A stretch of 64,000 nt of DNA, from positions 186,001 to 250,000 of the forward strand of contig NZ_FNET01000008.1 in assembly GCF_900100275.1 (NCBI RefSeq), written 5' to 3'. Of the stretch, positions 35,608 through 43,904 are shown piece after piece. Under the pieces are notes generated by a model. The model made no database searches. It saw only the letters and a program-made list of their open reading frames with translations, and was not told where the DNA came from. Source of the DNA: Lentzea albidocapillata subsp. violacea (GTDB lineage Bacteria > Actinomycetota > Actinomycetes > Mycobacteriales > Pseudonocardiaceae). The position numbers and the translations under genes were made by a program. Numbering within the stretch: position 1 is the stretch's first letter; each line of letters begins with the position of its first letter.

Positions 35608-36035
35608 CCGAGATCCCGGACGCCACCACGGCCCCGAAGCCGCACACCGACGGCATCGCGTCGATGCGGGGCGGCTTCGCGCGCCATGCGTTGGTGCGCG
35701 ATGCGCTGCCCGTCAGTCCTGGTCCGCTCACCCGTGACTCGGAGGCGTTCAAACGCCTGGCCGACGATCTCCCGGTGCGTCGCGTGCTGTGGATGCTGGC
35801 CTCCGGCTGGACCTGGCCGTGGCTGCTGGACGACGCCACGACACCGGCCGCGCGGAACCGGGCGATCAGACGCGGGCTGATGGCCCCGCCTGTGGGCGAG
35901 CCGGACGCCGTACTGGTGCCGTATCACCTCACCGACGCGGGCCGCGCCGAACTCCTGAACTGGGTCGAGCGCATCACCCCGCACCGGCATCTGCCCGAGG
36001 TGGACGCGCTCTGGCGTGTCGTGACCTGGAAGTAG
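35604..36035 (+). CDS. Phage small winged-helix-like protein C
   Basis: 143 residues from GTG 35604 (GTGA overlap). The C-terminal half has PYHLTDAGRAELLNWVERIT, matching the pattern in the two genes before it. The N-terminus carries an extra helical segment. Cotranslated with its neighbours; function unknown. Confidence 0.65.
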   Translation: MTEIPDATTAPKPHTDGIASMRGGFARHALVRDALPVSPGPLTRDSEAFKRLADDLPVRRVLWMLASGWTWPWLLDDATTPAARNRAIRRGLMAPPVGEPDAVLVPYHLTDAGRAELLNWVERITPHRHLPEVDALWRVVTWK

Positions 36036-36115
36036 TCCCGCTCGGCGGCGACCAGTCCTGGCCGCCGCCGAGCTTTCACCGATCACATTTCCGTTGACGT
36101 ACAAGGGGAAAGTCG

Positions 36116-36598
36116 TTGACTGACAGGGTTGTCTACATGCGGATCAGCCGGGAGTCCCGGCCGGGGTGTGCGTGCGGGCTGTTTCACAGCGTCGAGGCGC
36201 AGCAGACGTGGGCGGATCGCGCGGCCGAGCTGACCGGATACGGCGCGGGCGTGCACGGGACGATGGACGAGCGCGCGAAGATGCTGCGCGCACAGATCGA
36301 GCGCGACCGCAGGGCCGTGAACCTCCTGCGGCACATCGCGCAGCTCGACGGGAACGCCGTCCTGGTGAAGCTCTCCACCACAGCCGAAGACGTGATGGAC
36401 CTGCTGACCCGCGACATGGCCGCCTACTGCCGCGAACACAACCGTTTCTCCGTGACGATGGTCGGCTACGCCGTCTGCCAGACATGGACGCTGACGGAGT
36501 TCGAGCTGGCGCGCATCGAAAGCAGCCTCAAGGTGCGCAAGGCAGTGCATCAGGCGTTGAAGCGGATGCGGGACAACCGCGCGCGCAACGACGGCTGA
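36116..36598 (+). CDS. Phage protein of unknown function
   Basis: 160 residues from TTG 36116, with AAGGGGAAAG directly upstream. It has CGCAC-like cysteines early (PGCACGLFH) and a long helical middle (MDERAKMLRAQIERDRRAVN). No known domain. Confidence 0.6.
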   Translation: MTDRVVYMRISRESRPGCACGLFHSVEAQQTWADRAAELTGYGAGVHGTMDERAKMLRAQIERDRRAVNLLRHIAQLDGNAVLVKLSTTAEDVMDLLTRDMAAYCREHNRFSVTMVGYAVCQTWTLTEFELARIESSLKVRKAVHQALKRMRDNRARNDG

Positions 36599-36913
36599 TC
36601 CAGGGCCGCCCAGAGTGCTCGACAGCACACGGGTTGTCCGGCAGGATGACACGCGTTCCTCTGGGATTTGGTGACACGATTTTCACGAGGACAGGAAGGC
36701 CTGCGAACTCCGGTTCGCAGGCCTTTTCTCATTACGTGATTACTCGCGCAAGATCGAAAAAGAATACGTTAGCCCGTTCGTAGTCTCTTTGTTCAGAATT
36801 CCTCTGAATTGCTTGCAGGACAGTGGTTCACCAGTAATGTTTTTGGTGTCACCAACTCCAGCACCGAACAGCACCGTGAATGAGTGCTGTCCGACTCTCA
36901 GAGGACACAAGCA
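36599..36913. other. Intergenic region with terminator and likely promoter
   Basis: Contains a rho-independent terminator (36698-36727) and, after it, an AT-richer stretch up to the DUF932-like gene where a new promoter would be expected. No gene is supported. Confidence 0.5.
36698..36727 (+). terminator. Rho-independent terminator
   Basis: GGCCTGCGAA (36698-36707), loop CTCCGG, TTCGCAGGCC (36714-36723), then TTTT. The canonical stem and U-tract close the early operon. Confidence 0.85.
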
Positions 36914-38359
36914 ATGACCGAACCGGTTACCCCTGCCCAGAACACTCCGGCACCCGCCAAGGCTGCTCAGGTTGCCGCCAAGGCCCCGGCTTCCAAGGCT
37001 CCCGCCAAGGCCCCTGCCGCCAAGCCTGCACCTGCCAAGGCCCCGGCAACCAAGGCCGCTGCCCCCAAGGCCGCTGCCCCCAAGGCCGCTGCCCCCAAGG
37101 CCGCTGCCCCCAAGGCCGCTGCCCCCAAGGCCGCTGCCCCCAAGGCCGCTGCCAAGGCTCCGGCCGTCAAGGCTGACAGCACTAAGGCCACCACTCCGGC
37201 CAAGGACAAGCCCAAGGAGGCCAAGGCTCCCGAGAAGGCAGGGGCCAAGCCTGTCCCCGTGGTGCCGGAGCCGATCAAGCCGGGGAAGGACTCGTGGGCG
37301 CGGATCTCAACCCGCAACAACGGGTCCCGATCGATTTCCGACCTGCTGAACAAGGCTGGATTGTCCGGCTGGGACGTGAAGCCGGAAGGCGTGGTGGCCC
37401 TCGCGCCGACCGGATTGTGCATTGACTGCGAAAGGGCGGTCGGGGAGCTGCACAAGAAGGAATGCCCGAGCCTGGACGAGCCGGACGCGGAACCCCGCGT
37501 CAGCAAGGATGACACCTGCATTCCGGTCCCGATGTTCGGATCGTTCGCGCTCATGCGGAAGAACCCGGACTCGGAGTTCGGATTCGACGTGCTCGGACAC
37601 ACCAAGTCCGAAAGGGTTCCGGTCCCGATCGAGGTCCGGGCGGAGATGCTCACCTCGATCATGAAGGAGACCAAGGCCAAGACCGGACCGGCCGGACCGC
37701 TCTGGGAAGGACGGGGAGCGTTCGCCAGCATCCGCCTGCCCGAACCGATCATGGTGGGAGGCAAGGACCCCGTGGAACTCCGCCTGGTCCTGGTCAACTC
37801 CGTGGTTCCTGGCCGCCCGTCCCAGGTCATGATCAGCCCCGTCCGGCTGGCAAGCCAGACCACGTTCCCGTTCGACCTGGGGCAGGACTGCAAGCACGTG
37901 TACGACCTGGTTGCCGCCGATGACAAGGACGCGCGGATCTCCGAGACCAGTGATGCCCTGAGCCTGCTGCACATCTACGGCGAGCGGTTCGCCCAGGTGG
38001 CCAATGAGCTGATGGGCCGCAAGATCACCGATGCCGAGTTCTCCGGGCTCACGAACACCCTGTTCCCGTTCCCCGGTGATGCCGCACCCAAGGACAAGCG
38101 CGAGCGGCACGGCATCCTCTACGCGGGCATGAAGGCCCTGACCTACGGCAAGCTGGACGTCACCGCCGACATTGACGGGACGTGGTGGGCCGCTCTCCAG
38201 GCCGTCATGATCCTGGCCGAGCACGCGGACCCGGCCAAGAAGCTGGAGAACGGGGACCTGGACTACCAGGGCCGTGCCCTGGATGTGCTGTTCAGCTCCA
38301 AGCACTACGTACACGACGCGTTCCGCTTGGCCCGTAAGGCAATCAAGCCCGCCAAGTAG
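36914..38359 (+). CDS. DUF932-like phage protein with histone-H1-like N-terminal tail
   Basis: 481 residues from ATG 36914. Residues about 10-110 are Lys/Ala/Pro repeats dominated by AAAPK units, like the C-terminal tail of histone H1 and bacterial H1-like proteins. The rest fits the phage/plasmid DUF932 family: GWDVKPEGVVAL, LVLVNSVVPGRPSQVMISPV, a long helix with FAQVANELMGRKITDAE, and TWWAALQAVMILAEHAD. A basic DNA-binding tail on a DUF932 protein is unusual. It is a single-gene unit bounded by terminators on both sides. Confidence 0.75.
   Translation: MTEPVTPAQNTPAPAKAAQVAAKAPASKAPAKAPAAKPAPAKAPATKAAAPKAAAPKAAAPKAAAPKAAAPKAAAPKAAAKAPAVKADSTKATTPAKDKPKEAKAPEKAGAKPVPVVPEPIKPGKDSWARISTRNNGSRSISDLLNKAGLSGWDVKPEGVVALAPTGLCIDCERAVGELHKKECPSLDEPDAEPRVSKDDTCIPVPMFGSFALMRKNPDSEFGFDVLGHTKSERVPVPIEVRAEMLTSIMKETKAKTGPAGPLWEGRGAFASIRLPEPIMVGGKDPVELRLVLVNSVVPGRPSQVMISPVRLASQTTFPFDLGQDCKHVYDLVAADDKDARISETSDALSLLHIYGERFAQVANELMGRKITDAEFSGLTNTLFPFPGDAAPKDKRERHGILYAGMKALTYGKLDVTADIDGTWWAALQAVMILAEHADPAKKLENGDLDYQGRALDVLFSSKHYVHDAFRLARKAIKPAK
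37051..37153 (+). repeat. 15-bp tandem repeat encoding AAAPK units
   Basis: Six exact copies of CAAGGCCGCTGCCCC (37051-37140) plus a 13-nt partial copy. They are identical at every third base, so the array is recent or kept uniform by slippage, and the unit number is expected to vary. Confidence 0.92.
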
Positions 38360-38383
38360 CCACCGCCCGACAACTCAACACCC

Positions 38384-38416
38384 GACAGCCCCAGCACACC
38401 CCGTGCTGGGGCTGTC
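38384..38416 (+). terminator. Hairpin terminator after the DUF932-like gene
   Basis: GACAGCCCCAGCAC (38384-38397) pairs perfectly with GTGCTGGGGCTGTC (38403-38416) across a 5-nt loop. A CTCT tail follows rather than a U-tract. Confidence 0.7.
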
Positions 38417-38435
38417 CTCTGTCCGGGGTGAGGCC

Positions 38436-38834
38436 GTGCCGTCCCGTGCCGCCCGCCCGTGCACCCGTCCGGGCTGCCCGAACACCACTGCCACCGGTGG
38501 CCACTGCCCGCCCTGCCGTTCCCGTGGCCGCAGGGCCTACGGGACCAGCGCGCAGCGTGGCTACACCGCTGGCCACCGATCCCGGTTCCGTCCCGCTGTG
38601 CTGGCCCGTGACCGGGTGTGCCGCTGTGACCGCCTGGACTGTGCCGCCCACACCAACCGGCCGTGCCCTGCTCCGTCCACCGTGGCCGATCACTGGCCGC
38701 TCACCCGCAGGGAGCTGGTGGCCGCTGGCCTGGACCCTGACCAGCCTGCCCGTGGCCGTGGCCTGTGTGCCCCATGCCATGCCAAGGCCACAGCCCTGGA
38801 CCCACGCACCCGAGGAGGGTGGAACCACCCGTGA
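38436..38834 (+). CDS. HNH endonuclease
   Basis: 132 residues. It has zinc-binding CTRPGCPN...CPPC and CRCDRLDC, the HNH-type VADHWPLTRRELVAAGLDPD, then GLCAPCHAKATALD. Such genes stand just before the terminase in many actinophages and HNH proteins assist genome packaging or maturation cleavage. The GTG at 38436 is the likeliest start, although its ribosome binding site (GGGGTGAGG) is very close. Confidence 0.85.
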   Translation: MPSRAARPCTRPGCPNTTATGGHCPPCRSRGRRAYGTSAQRGYTAGHRSRFRPAVLARDRVCRCDRLDCAAHTNRPCPAPSTVADHWPLTRRELVAAGLDPDQPARGRGLCAPCHAKATALDPRTRGGWNHP

Positions 38835-38986
38835 GCCACGCCGCCGACGCCGCCCGCTCCGGCCGCACGCCCCACCCAGGGGGAGGACCCTTCCGCCGCG
38901 CAACGGGGCACAAGCCACTGAGGGCCGTTGGTGTCCTGCCAGGTTTTGCCGACGGCCCAACCCACGTCCGCGGAGCTGGTGGGTGA
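38831..38986 (+). CDS. Phage micro-protein between HNH and HTH genes
   Basis: 51 residues from GTG 38831. It overlaps the HNH stop by GTGA and its own stop overlaps the next GTG in the same way, so it is locked in a translationally coupled chain. The sequence (VSHAADAARSGRTPHPGGGP) is Gly/Arg-rich without a known domain. Confidence 0.5.
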   Translation: MSHAADAARSGRTPHPGGGPFRRATGHKPLRAVGVLPGFADGPTHVRGAGG

Positions 38987-39204
38987 GCACCGACACCGGC
39001 CGCGACCCGGACGAATTGCTCGACGAGATCGAGCAGGCAGCCGACCAGGTGGCCGCGTGGACCGCGCGCTGGGAATCCCTTGTGCGCCAAGCCGTCGAAC
39101 GCGGCGTGCCGCAACGCCGGATCGCGCCACACGCGAACGTCGACCAGTCCACGGTCTCCCGGCTCGCCGCTCGCGACCGCACCCCTGCCGACCGCCGTTC
39201 GTGA
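38983..39204 (+). CDS. Small HTH protein
   Basis: 73 residues from GTG 38983 (GTGA overlap). It has the helical DELLDEIEQAADQVAAWTAR, then a helix-turn-helix RGVPQRRIAPHANVDQSTVS with the recognition helix QSTVSRLAAR. It is probably a DNA-binding regulator of late genes or a packaging accessory. Confidence 0.7.
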   Translation: MSTDTGRDPDELLDEIEQAADQVAAWTARWESLVRQAVERGVPQRRIAPHANVDQSTVSRLAARDRTPADRRS

Positions 39205-39256
39205 TGCACCGCGCATCACGTGATGCAGCCTGCATCACGCACCTGGAGGTGACCCG

Positions 39257-39961
39257 CTGCCCATCGAGATCGACGGCATCGCCAGCTCGGAGCAGATCCG
39301 CGCCGAGCTCGCCGCCGACGGAAACCCGGTTCTGCTCGGCTTCAGCCGGGGCAAGGACTCGCTGGCCGCGTGGCTGGCGATGCGTGAAGCCGGGATCACC
39401 GTCGTGCCCTACCACCTGTACCTGATCCCGAACCTGCGGTTCGTCGAGGACTCCCGAAAGTTCTACGAGGACTTCTTCCAGACGCCCATTCTGAACCTGC
39501 CGCACCCCTCGCTGTACCGCTGGCTCAACGGCCTGCTCTTCCAGCCCCCGGAGCGCGCCGCGGTGATCGAGGCCGCGCAGCTCCCCGAACCGACGTATGA
39601 AGAGCTGGCCGACATGCTCCGGGAAGACCTGGGGCTCGCCGGCGTGTGGAACGCCGACGGTGTGCGCGCCGCGGACTCGCCGAACCGGCGCATGGCGATG
39701 GTCACCCACGGACCGAAGCGCGAGCAGCTGCGCAAGGTGTCGATCGTGTGGGACTGGCGCATCGCCGACGTCCGCGACGTGCTCAAGCGCCACAACTGCC
39801 CGCTACCACCCGAATACGAGTGGTTCGGCCGCTCGTTCGACGGCCTGGACTTCCGGTTCCTCGACCCGATCCGCCAGCACGCGCCCGACGACTACGAGCG
39901 GATCTTGCAGTGGTTCCCGCTCGCCGACCTGGAGGTGTTCCGCCGTAACCTCGCCGCCTGA
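39257..39961 (+). CDS. PP-loop (PAPS reductase-like) protein, CTG start
   Basis: 234 residues with a PP-loop ATP-pyrophosphatase signature near the N-terminus: PVLLGFSRGKDSLAAWLAM, the SxGKDS of adenylating enzymes related to PAPS reductase and thiolation proteins. The only start that keeps this motif is CTG 39257, ideally spaced after GGAGGT (39245-39250). The first canonical start (ATG 39380) would delete it. The frame is closed by a TGA at 39221. Phage members may act in nucleotide or tRNA/DNA modification. Confidence 0.75.
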   Translation: MPIEIDGIASSEQIRAELAADGNPVLLGFSRGKDSLAAWLAMREAGITVVPYHLYLIPNLRFVEDSRKFYEDFFQTPILNLPHPSLYRWLNGLLFQPPERAAVIEAAQLPEPTYEELADMLREDLGLAGVWNADGVRAADSPNRRMAMVTHGPKREQLRKVSIVWDWRIADVRDVLKRHNCPLPPEYEWFGRSFDGLDFRFLDPIRQHAPDDYERILQWFPLADLEVFRRNLAA

Positions 39962-40001
39962 CCCCAACGCCGATCTCCTGGCACAACTCAAGTCCACCGC
40001 C

Positions 40002-40355
40002 GTGCTCGGCGGCCCGTCCTCGAACGCGGATCTGCTCGCGCAGCTCAACGCCGAGCCGCTGCCCGATCCCCTGGCCGACGTCGAGTACACCGGCGACCTG
40101 GCCGCCGACGCCGGCGCGGAGCTCGACGCGCTGGCGATCGGGTTCCGCGAACGCACCAAGCGCGAGGACGAACGGTTCCGTCTCGCCACGGACTCCGAGT
40201 TCTGGTTCGCCCTGTGCTTCAAGTCCCGCGACGAAAAGGATGCATTCCTCAAGGCCGCGCGCCTGATGCACATCGGAGACAAGTACCTCGACGGCCGAGC
40301 CGCCGCCGTAGTCCTCGGCGTCGACATGCCCACCACCGACATCGGAGAGGAGTGA
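40002..40355 (+). CDS. Phage protein of unknown function, start uncertain
   Basis: 117 residues from GTG 40002. The frame is open upstream to at least 39945 and contains an earlier copy of its own NADLLAQL segment there, so translation may begin further left at a non-canonical codon. The C-terminal part (FALCFKSRDEKDAFLKAARL, then GDKYLDGRAAAVVLGVDMP) is well formed. Function unknown. Confidence 0.6.
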   Translation: MLGGPSSNADLLAQLNAEPLPDPLADVEYTGDLAADAGAELDALAIGFRERTKREDERFRLATDSEFWFALCFKSRDEKDAFLKAARLMHIGDKYLDGRAAAVVLGVDMPTTDIGEE

Positions 40356-40360
40356 TCACC

Positions 40361-40456
40361 ATGCGAAGCCGTATCGGCCGACTGATCGCAGGCGCCCGCC
40401 GCGCAATCTCGCGCCGCGCCGCCAGCCCCTCACGGGGCCGCAGTTCCGGCACGTAG
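40361..40456 (+). CDS. 31-residue arginine-rich peptide
   Basis: ATG 40361 follows GGAGAGGAG. The peptide starts MRSRIGRLIAGARRAISRRA and has nine Arg in 31 residues and no acidic residue. The first 20 residues would form an amphipathic helix. It is too short for a domain call; candidates are a membrane-active or nucleic-acid-binding peptide. A terminator follows 7 nt after the stop. Confidence 0.6.
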   Translation: MRSRIGRLIAGARRAISRRAASPSRGRSSGT

Positions 40457-40462
40457 CCACAG

Positions 40463-40489
40463 CTGGGGCCGTGTGTGTCACGGCCCCAG
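40463..40489 (+). terminator. Hairpin after the Arg-rich peptide gene
   Basis: CTGGGGCCGTG (40463-40473) pairs perfectly with CACGGCCCCAG (40479-40489) around TGTGT. Confidence 0.65.
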
Positions 40490-40513
40490 CCGTCAGTCCG
40501 TAATCTTTCGGGC

Positions 40514-41128
40514 ATGGCCAACATCAACTGGGGCAGCGTGCCTGATTGGTTCGCAGGCAGCGGCGCGGTCCTCGCATTGTTCTTTGCCCGCCGGGCCGTG
40601 AAAGCTGCGCATGCAACAAACGAACAGCAGAATAAGCAACTCAGGCAGCTCGAAGCGGCAGAACAGCGACGCGACGACGACGAGCGACGGCGACAAGCCT
40701 CCCAGTTGGCCGTTTGGCTAGTGCGGGACGGTGATTCCGTATTGGTTCGGTTTGCGAACACCAGCAGCCAGCCTGTCTATCGATTGACGATTACTTCACC
40801 CCTCCTGACTGGTGATTTCAACCAGGTCAAGACCGTACCTGTTGTGCCTCCCACCTCTGAACCATCGACACTCCATGACACCTCCCGCGAACTCACGAGT
40901 CACCTGCAGTACCTCACCAGAGAAGTGAAGTATTTCAACGATGCCGACGGAAACCAAATAGCATCCGGAGAGTGGCGCCGCCAGGTTGCAAAAATCGTGT
41001 CCACCGCCATCGAGGAGGGCATCAACATTCACTACCTTGATTCGTCGGGAAACTGGTGGCGCCGGAATTCACACGGACAGCTACACGAAGGCGAGAAGCT
41101 CGTTATTGCGAGCCAGGAGGAAGACTAA
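40514..41128 (+). CDS. Membrane-anchored protein of unknown function
   Basis: 204 residues from ATG 40514. It has an N-terminal membrane segment (VPDWFAGSGAVLALFFARRA), then a charged coiled coil (NEQQNKQLRQLEAAEQRRDD) and a beta-rich cytoplasmic domain. Its less GC-rich composition and position between terminators suggest an accessory gene expressed on its own. The layout resembles the reverse-strand gene at 43278-43871. Confidence 0.7.
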   Translation: MANINWGSVPDWFAGSGAVLALFFARRAVKAAHATNEQQNKQLRQLEAAEQRRDDDERRRQASQLAVWLVRDGDSVLVRFANTSSQPVYRLTITSPLLTGDFNQVKTVPVVPPTSEPSTLHDTSRELTSHLQYLTREVKYFNDADGNQIASGEWRRQVAKIVSTAIEEGINIHYLDSSGNWWRRNSHGQLHEGEKLVIASQEED

Positions 41129-41172
41129 GGCTCCAGATACGTCGGCCCCCTGACCAACGGAGGTAGGTCACG

Positions 41173-41631
41173 ATAGGCAAGCGGGGACCTGCTGCAAAAC
41201 CAACCAAACTGCGGATCCTGCACGGTGACCGCGCGGACCGGATCAATGCCGACGAACCCGAGCCGCCCGAGGAGGACGTCCGTTGCCCTGACTGGGCCTC
41301 CGACGACGCCCGTGCCATCTGGCAACGACTCGCCCCCGGCCTCGAAGACCGTGGGGTGTTGACTACGTGGGACGTGGACGCGTTCCTGGTGCTGTGTGAA
41401 GCACTGGCCCGCTACCGCTCCGCGACGCAGCTCGTGAACGGCTCGGCGCTGCTGGTGCAGGGTGGGTCGGGGCTGATGAAGAACCCGGCGTTGCAGGTGC
41501 AGGCCGAGGCCGAGCGCACCTTCTTGCAGGTCGCCGCCCGGTTCGGGCTAACGCCGTCTGATCGGCAGTCCATCAAGGTCGAGGTGGGCCGCGATGGCAA
41601 CAAGGGCGGCGCGGACCGGCTCCTCTCGTAA
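41173..41631 (+). CDS. Terminase small subunit, P27 family, ATA start
   Basis: 152 residues. P27-family DNA-recognition subunit of the packaging motor. The conserved N-terminus GKRGPAAKPTKLRILHGDR is fully encoded, but the codon where family members have Met is ATA (41173), 9 nt after GGAGG (41159-41163). An in-frame TAG lies at 41164. The first ATG/GTG/TTG is GTG 41356, which would remove 61 conserved residues. It overlaps the large subunit gene by 38 nt. Confidence 0.85.
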   Translation: MGKRGPAAKPTKLRILHGDRADRINADEPEPPEEDVRCPDWASDDARAIWQRLAPGLEDRGVLTTWDVDAFLVLCEALARYRSATQLVNGSALLVQGGSGLMKNPALQVQAEAERTFLQVAARFGLTPSDRQSIKVEVGRDGNKGGADRLLS

Positions 41632-43312
41632 AACTCCCAGCAGCTCGCCGAACTCGTCCCCGCGGCTTCCTGTGTGCGGCCGCGAGTTCGACGGCCGCCG
41701 CTGCCGCAAACGCGGCACCCACTTCTGTACTCCGCGCGCCGACCACGCGCAGGCCTTCGCCGAGGAAATCTGCGTCCACACCAAGGACCGATGGGCACGC
41801 AAGCCGTTCATCCTCGCGCCGTGGCAACGGGACGACATCGTCCGGCCGTTGTTCGGCGAGGTCCGCTGGGACCCTGAAGCCGCCTGCTACGTGCGGCGGT
41901 TCCGTATCGCGTGGATCGAGATCGCCCGCAAGAACGGCAAGTCCGAACTCCTGGCATTCGTCGCGCTGTACATGCTGTGCGGCGACGGCGTGGAGTCCGC
42001 GGAGATCTACGGCTGCGCCCGCGACACCGAGCAAGCCAAATTGGTGTTCAACGTCGCGGCCCGCATGGTCCGGCTCTCCCCTGTGCTGTCTCGCCGGCTG
42101 CGAGTGGTCGAGCACTCGGCGCGCATCGTGGACGAGAAGACGAACTCGGTCTACGTGGTCGTACCCTCCGACGCACTGGGCAACCTCGGCTCCAACCCGT
42201 CAGGCGTGATCTTCGACGAGGTGCTGACCCAGCCCAACGGCGACTTCTGGCACGCAATGCGCACCGGCATGGGTACCCGCCTTGAGCCGCTGCTGATCGC
42301 CGCGACCACAGCGGGCAACGACCCGACGTCGTTCGCCAAGGCCGAGCACGACGAGTGTGTGAAGATCGCCGACGACCCGGCCCGCGCACCTCACCGGTTC
42401 GTGTACCTCCGCAACCTGGCCGAGGATGCGGACCCGTGGGACGAAGCGAACTGGCACCTGGCAAACCCCGCGCTGGGCGACTTCCTCTCACTCGAGGCGC
42501 TGCGGGAAGAAGCTCTCGAAGCCCGCAATGACCCGGCCAAAGAGAACGTCTTCCGCCAGTTCAGGCTGAACCAGTGGGTGAGCCAGTCGTCCCGGTGGAT
42601 GCCGATGCACCTCTACTTGCTGTGCTGCGGCACCGACTCGACGCCACCAGCCCGGCTACGCGAACTGCACGCCGGCCGCCCCGCGTGGGGCGGCCTCGAC
42701 CTCGCGTCCAAGATGGACCTGACCGCGTGGTGCCTGATCGTGCCCAACGGGATCGACGGGCACGCCTCGGCGCTGTGGCGGTTCTGGCTCCCGGAAACGG
42801 CGGTCACGGCGCTGGACAAGCACACTGAGGGCAAGATCTCCCAGTGGGTCGACCGGGGCTGGATCACGGCCACCGACGGCGAGATCATCGACTACGACGT
42901 GATCGAGGACGACATCACCTCGGACACCGGTCTGGTGCGCGTCGCGGACATTTCTTACGACGAGTGGTCCGGTGAGCCCGTCCGTCAGCGTCTCGAACGC
43001 CGCACTGGCGTTCCGATGTACCCGGTTGCCCAGACCTACAAGGGCATGACCCACGGCATGACGGAACTGATGGCGCTGACCAAGTCACGCGGCTGGTCCC
43101 ACCACGGCAACCCCGTCGCCGAGTTCTGCTTCGACAGCGTGGAAGTCCGCCACCCACCCGGCGAACCCGATCTCATCCGGCCGGACAAACCCGAACGCGG
43201 CAAGACCGGCAAGCGCATCGACGCTGTCCCTACGGCCGCGATGGCGGTGGGCGGCTGGAAGCTGCGTGGCGGGAAGGTCAAGAAGTCGGGACGGATGGTG
43301 GTGCTGGGATGA
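41594..43312 (+). CDS. Terminase large subunit
   Basis: 572-residue packaging ATPase/nuclease. It has a Cys cluster near the N-terminus (CGREFDGRRCRKRGTHFC), Walker A-like WIEIARKNGKSELLAF, Walker B GVIFDEVL and the C-terminal nuclease region beginning WGGLDLASKMDLTAW, where the first catalytic Asp lies. It cuts and pumps DNA through the portal. ATG 41594 has GAGGTGG upstream. Confidence 0.93.
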   Translation: MATRAARTGSSRKTPSSSPNSSPRLPVCGREFDGRRCRKRGTHFCTPRADHAQAFAEEICVHTKDRWARKPFILAPWQRDDIVRPLFGEVRWDPEAACYVRRFRIAWIEIARKNGKSELLAFVALYMLCGDGVESAEIYGCARDTEQAKLVFNVAARMVRLSPVLSRRLRVVEHSARIVDEKTNSVYVVVPSDALGNLGSNPSGVIFDEVLTQPNGDFWHAMRTGMGTRLEPLLIAATTAGNDPTSFAKAEHDECVKIADDPARAPHRFVYLRNLAEDADPWDEANWHLANPALGDFLSLEALREEALEARNDPAKENVFRQFRLNQWVSQSSRWMPMHLYLLCCGTDSTPPARLRELHAGRPAWGGLDLASKMDLTAWCLIVPNGIDGHASALWRFWLPETAVTALDKHTEGKISQWVDRGWITATDGEIIDYDVIEDDITSDTGLVRVADISYDEWSGEPVRQRLERRTGVPMYPVAQTYKGMTHGMTELMALTKSRGWSHHGNPVAEFCFDSVEVRHPPGEPDLIRPDKPERGKTGKRIDAVPTAAMAVGGWKLRGGKVKKSGRMVVLG

Positions 43313-43871
43313 GAGGCAACAGCGACTGAATATCGCGCTGCGCGGCCTTTCGCAGCTCCTGGAATGTGGTGCTGCTCTCGATGAAGTGTTCTTCCGCTTC
43401 CTCCGTGAGCTCGCCTCGCTCAGCACACTCCTCCAGCACGCCGAGGTACTCCGTAACGTCGATAATCGCCTTTCTGGAGGCTGCCTCGACCTGTGGATCA
43501 GCGACCAACTCGACAACGGCAGCAGCGTCATAGACCGCCGTCACGAGAGTATCGATCTTCTGCCTGTCAGGCTCAACGGTCACTCCCGAAGCGATGTCGT
43601 GCCGCAGAGCCGACAAGTAGAGCATGAGGCCAGAAGCGGCTGTGATTACGTGAGCGTAGGCAAGCTTGCGCTCCTCGAAGAACTTCAACTCGCGATCACG
43701 TTGACGTTCGCGATGCCAGCGATCGTCCTGCGACTTCTGGTCCCGTGCCCACCGCGTGTCCTCGCGCTTAGCCAAAAGGGATCCCTGAACCCACGCTGCG
43801 ATCGAAGGTGCACCAAGCGCTAGAACCGCGAGTATCACGGCCAGCCAAGCGGGAAGTTGGACGTTCGGCAT
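43278..43871 (-). CDS. Reverse-strand membrane protein in the terminase-portal gap
   Basis: 197 residues on the strand opposite the late operon. It has one N-terminal membrane helix (LPAWLAVILAVLALGAPSIA), then a charged coiled coil (RWARDQKSQDDRWHRERQRD) and a helical domain. The 3' end overlaps the terminase gene by 35 nt tail to tail. This is the signature of a moron: an accessory gene probably expressed from the prophage. Function unknown; superinfection exclusion is one possibility. Confidence 0.7.
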   Translation of the reverse strand: MPNVQLPAWLAVILAVLALGAPSIAAWVQGSLLAKREDTRWARDQKSQDDRWHRERQRDRELKFFEERKLAYAHVITAASGLMLYLSALRHDIASGVTVEPDRQKIDTLVTAVYDAAAVVELVADPQVEAASRKAIIDVTEYLGVLEECAERGELTEEAEEHFIESSTTFQELRKAAQRDIQSLLPLIPAPPSVPTS

Positions 43872-43904
43872 GTGCCGGACGGTACATGCTGGCGTTCGCT
43901 CCTG

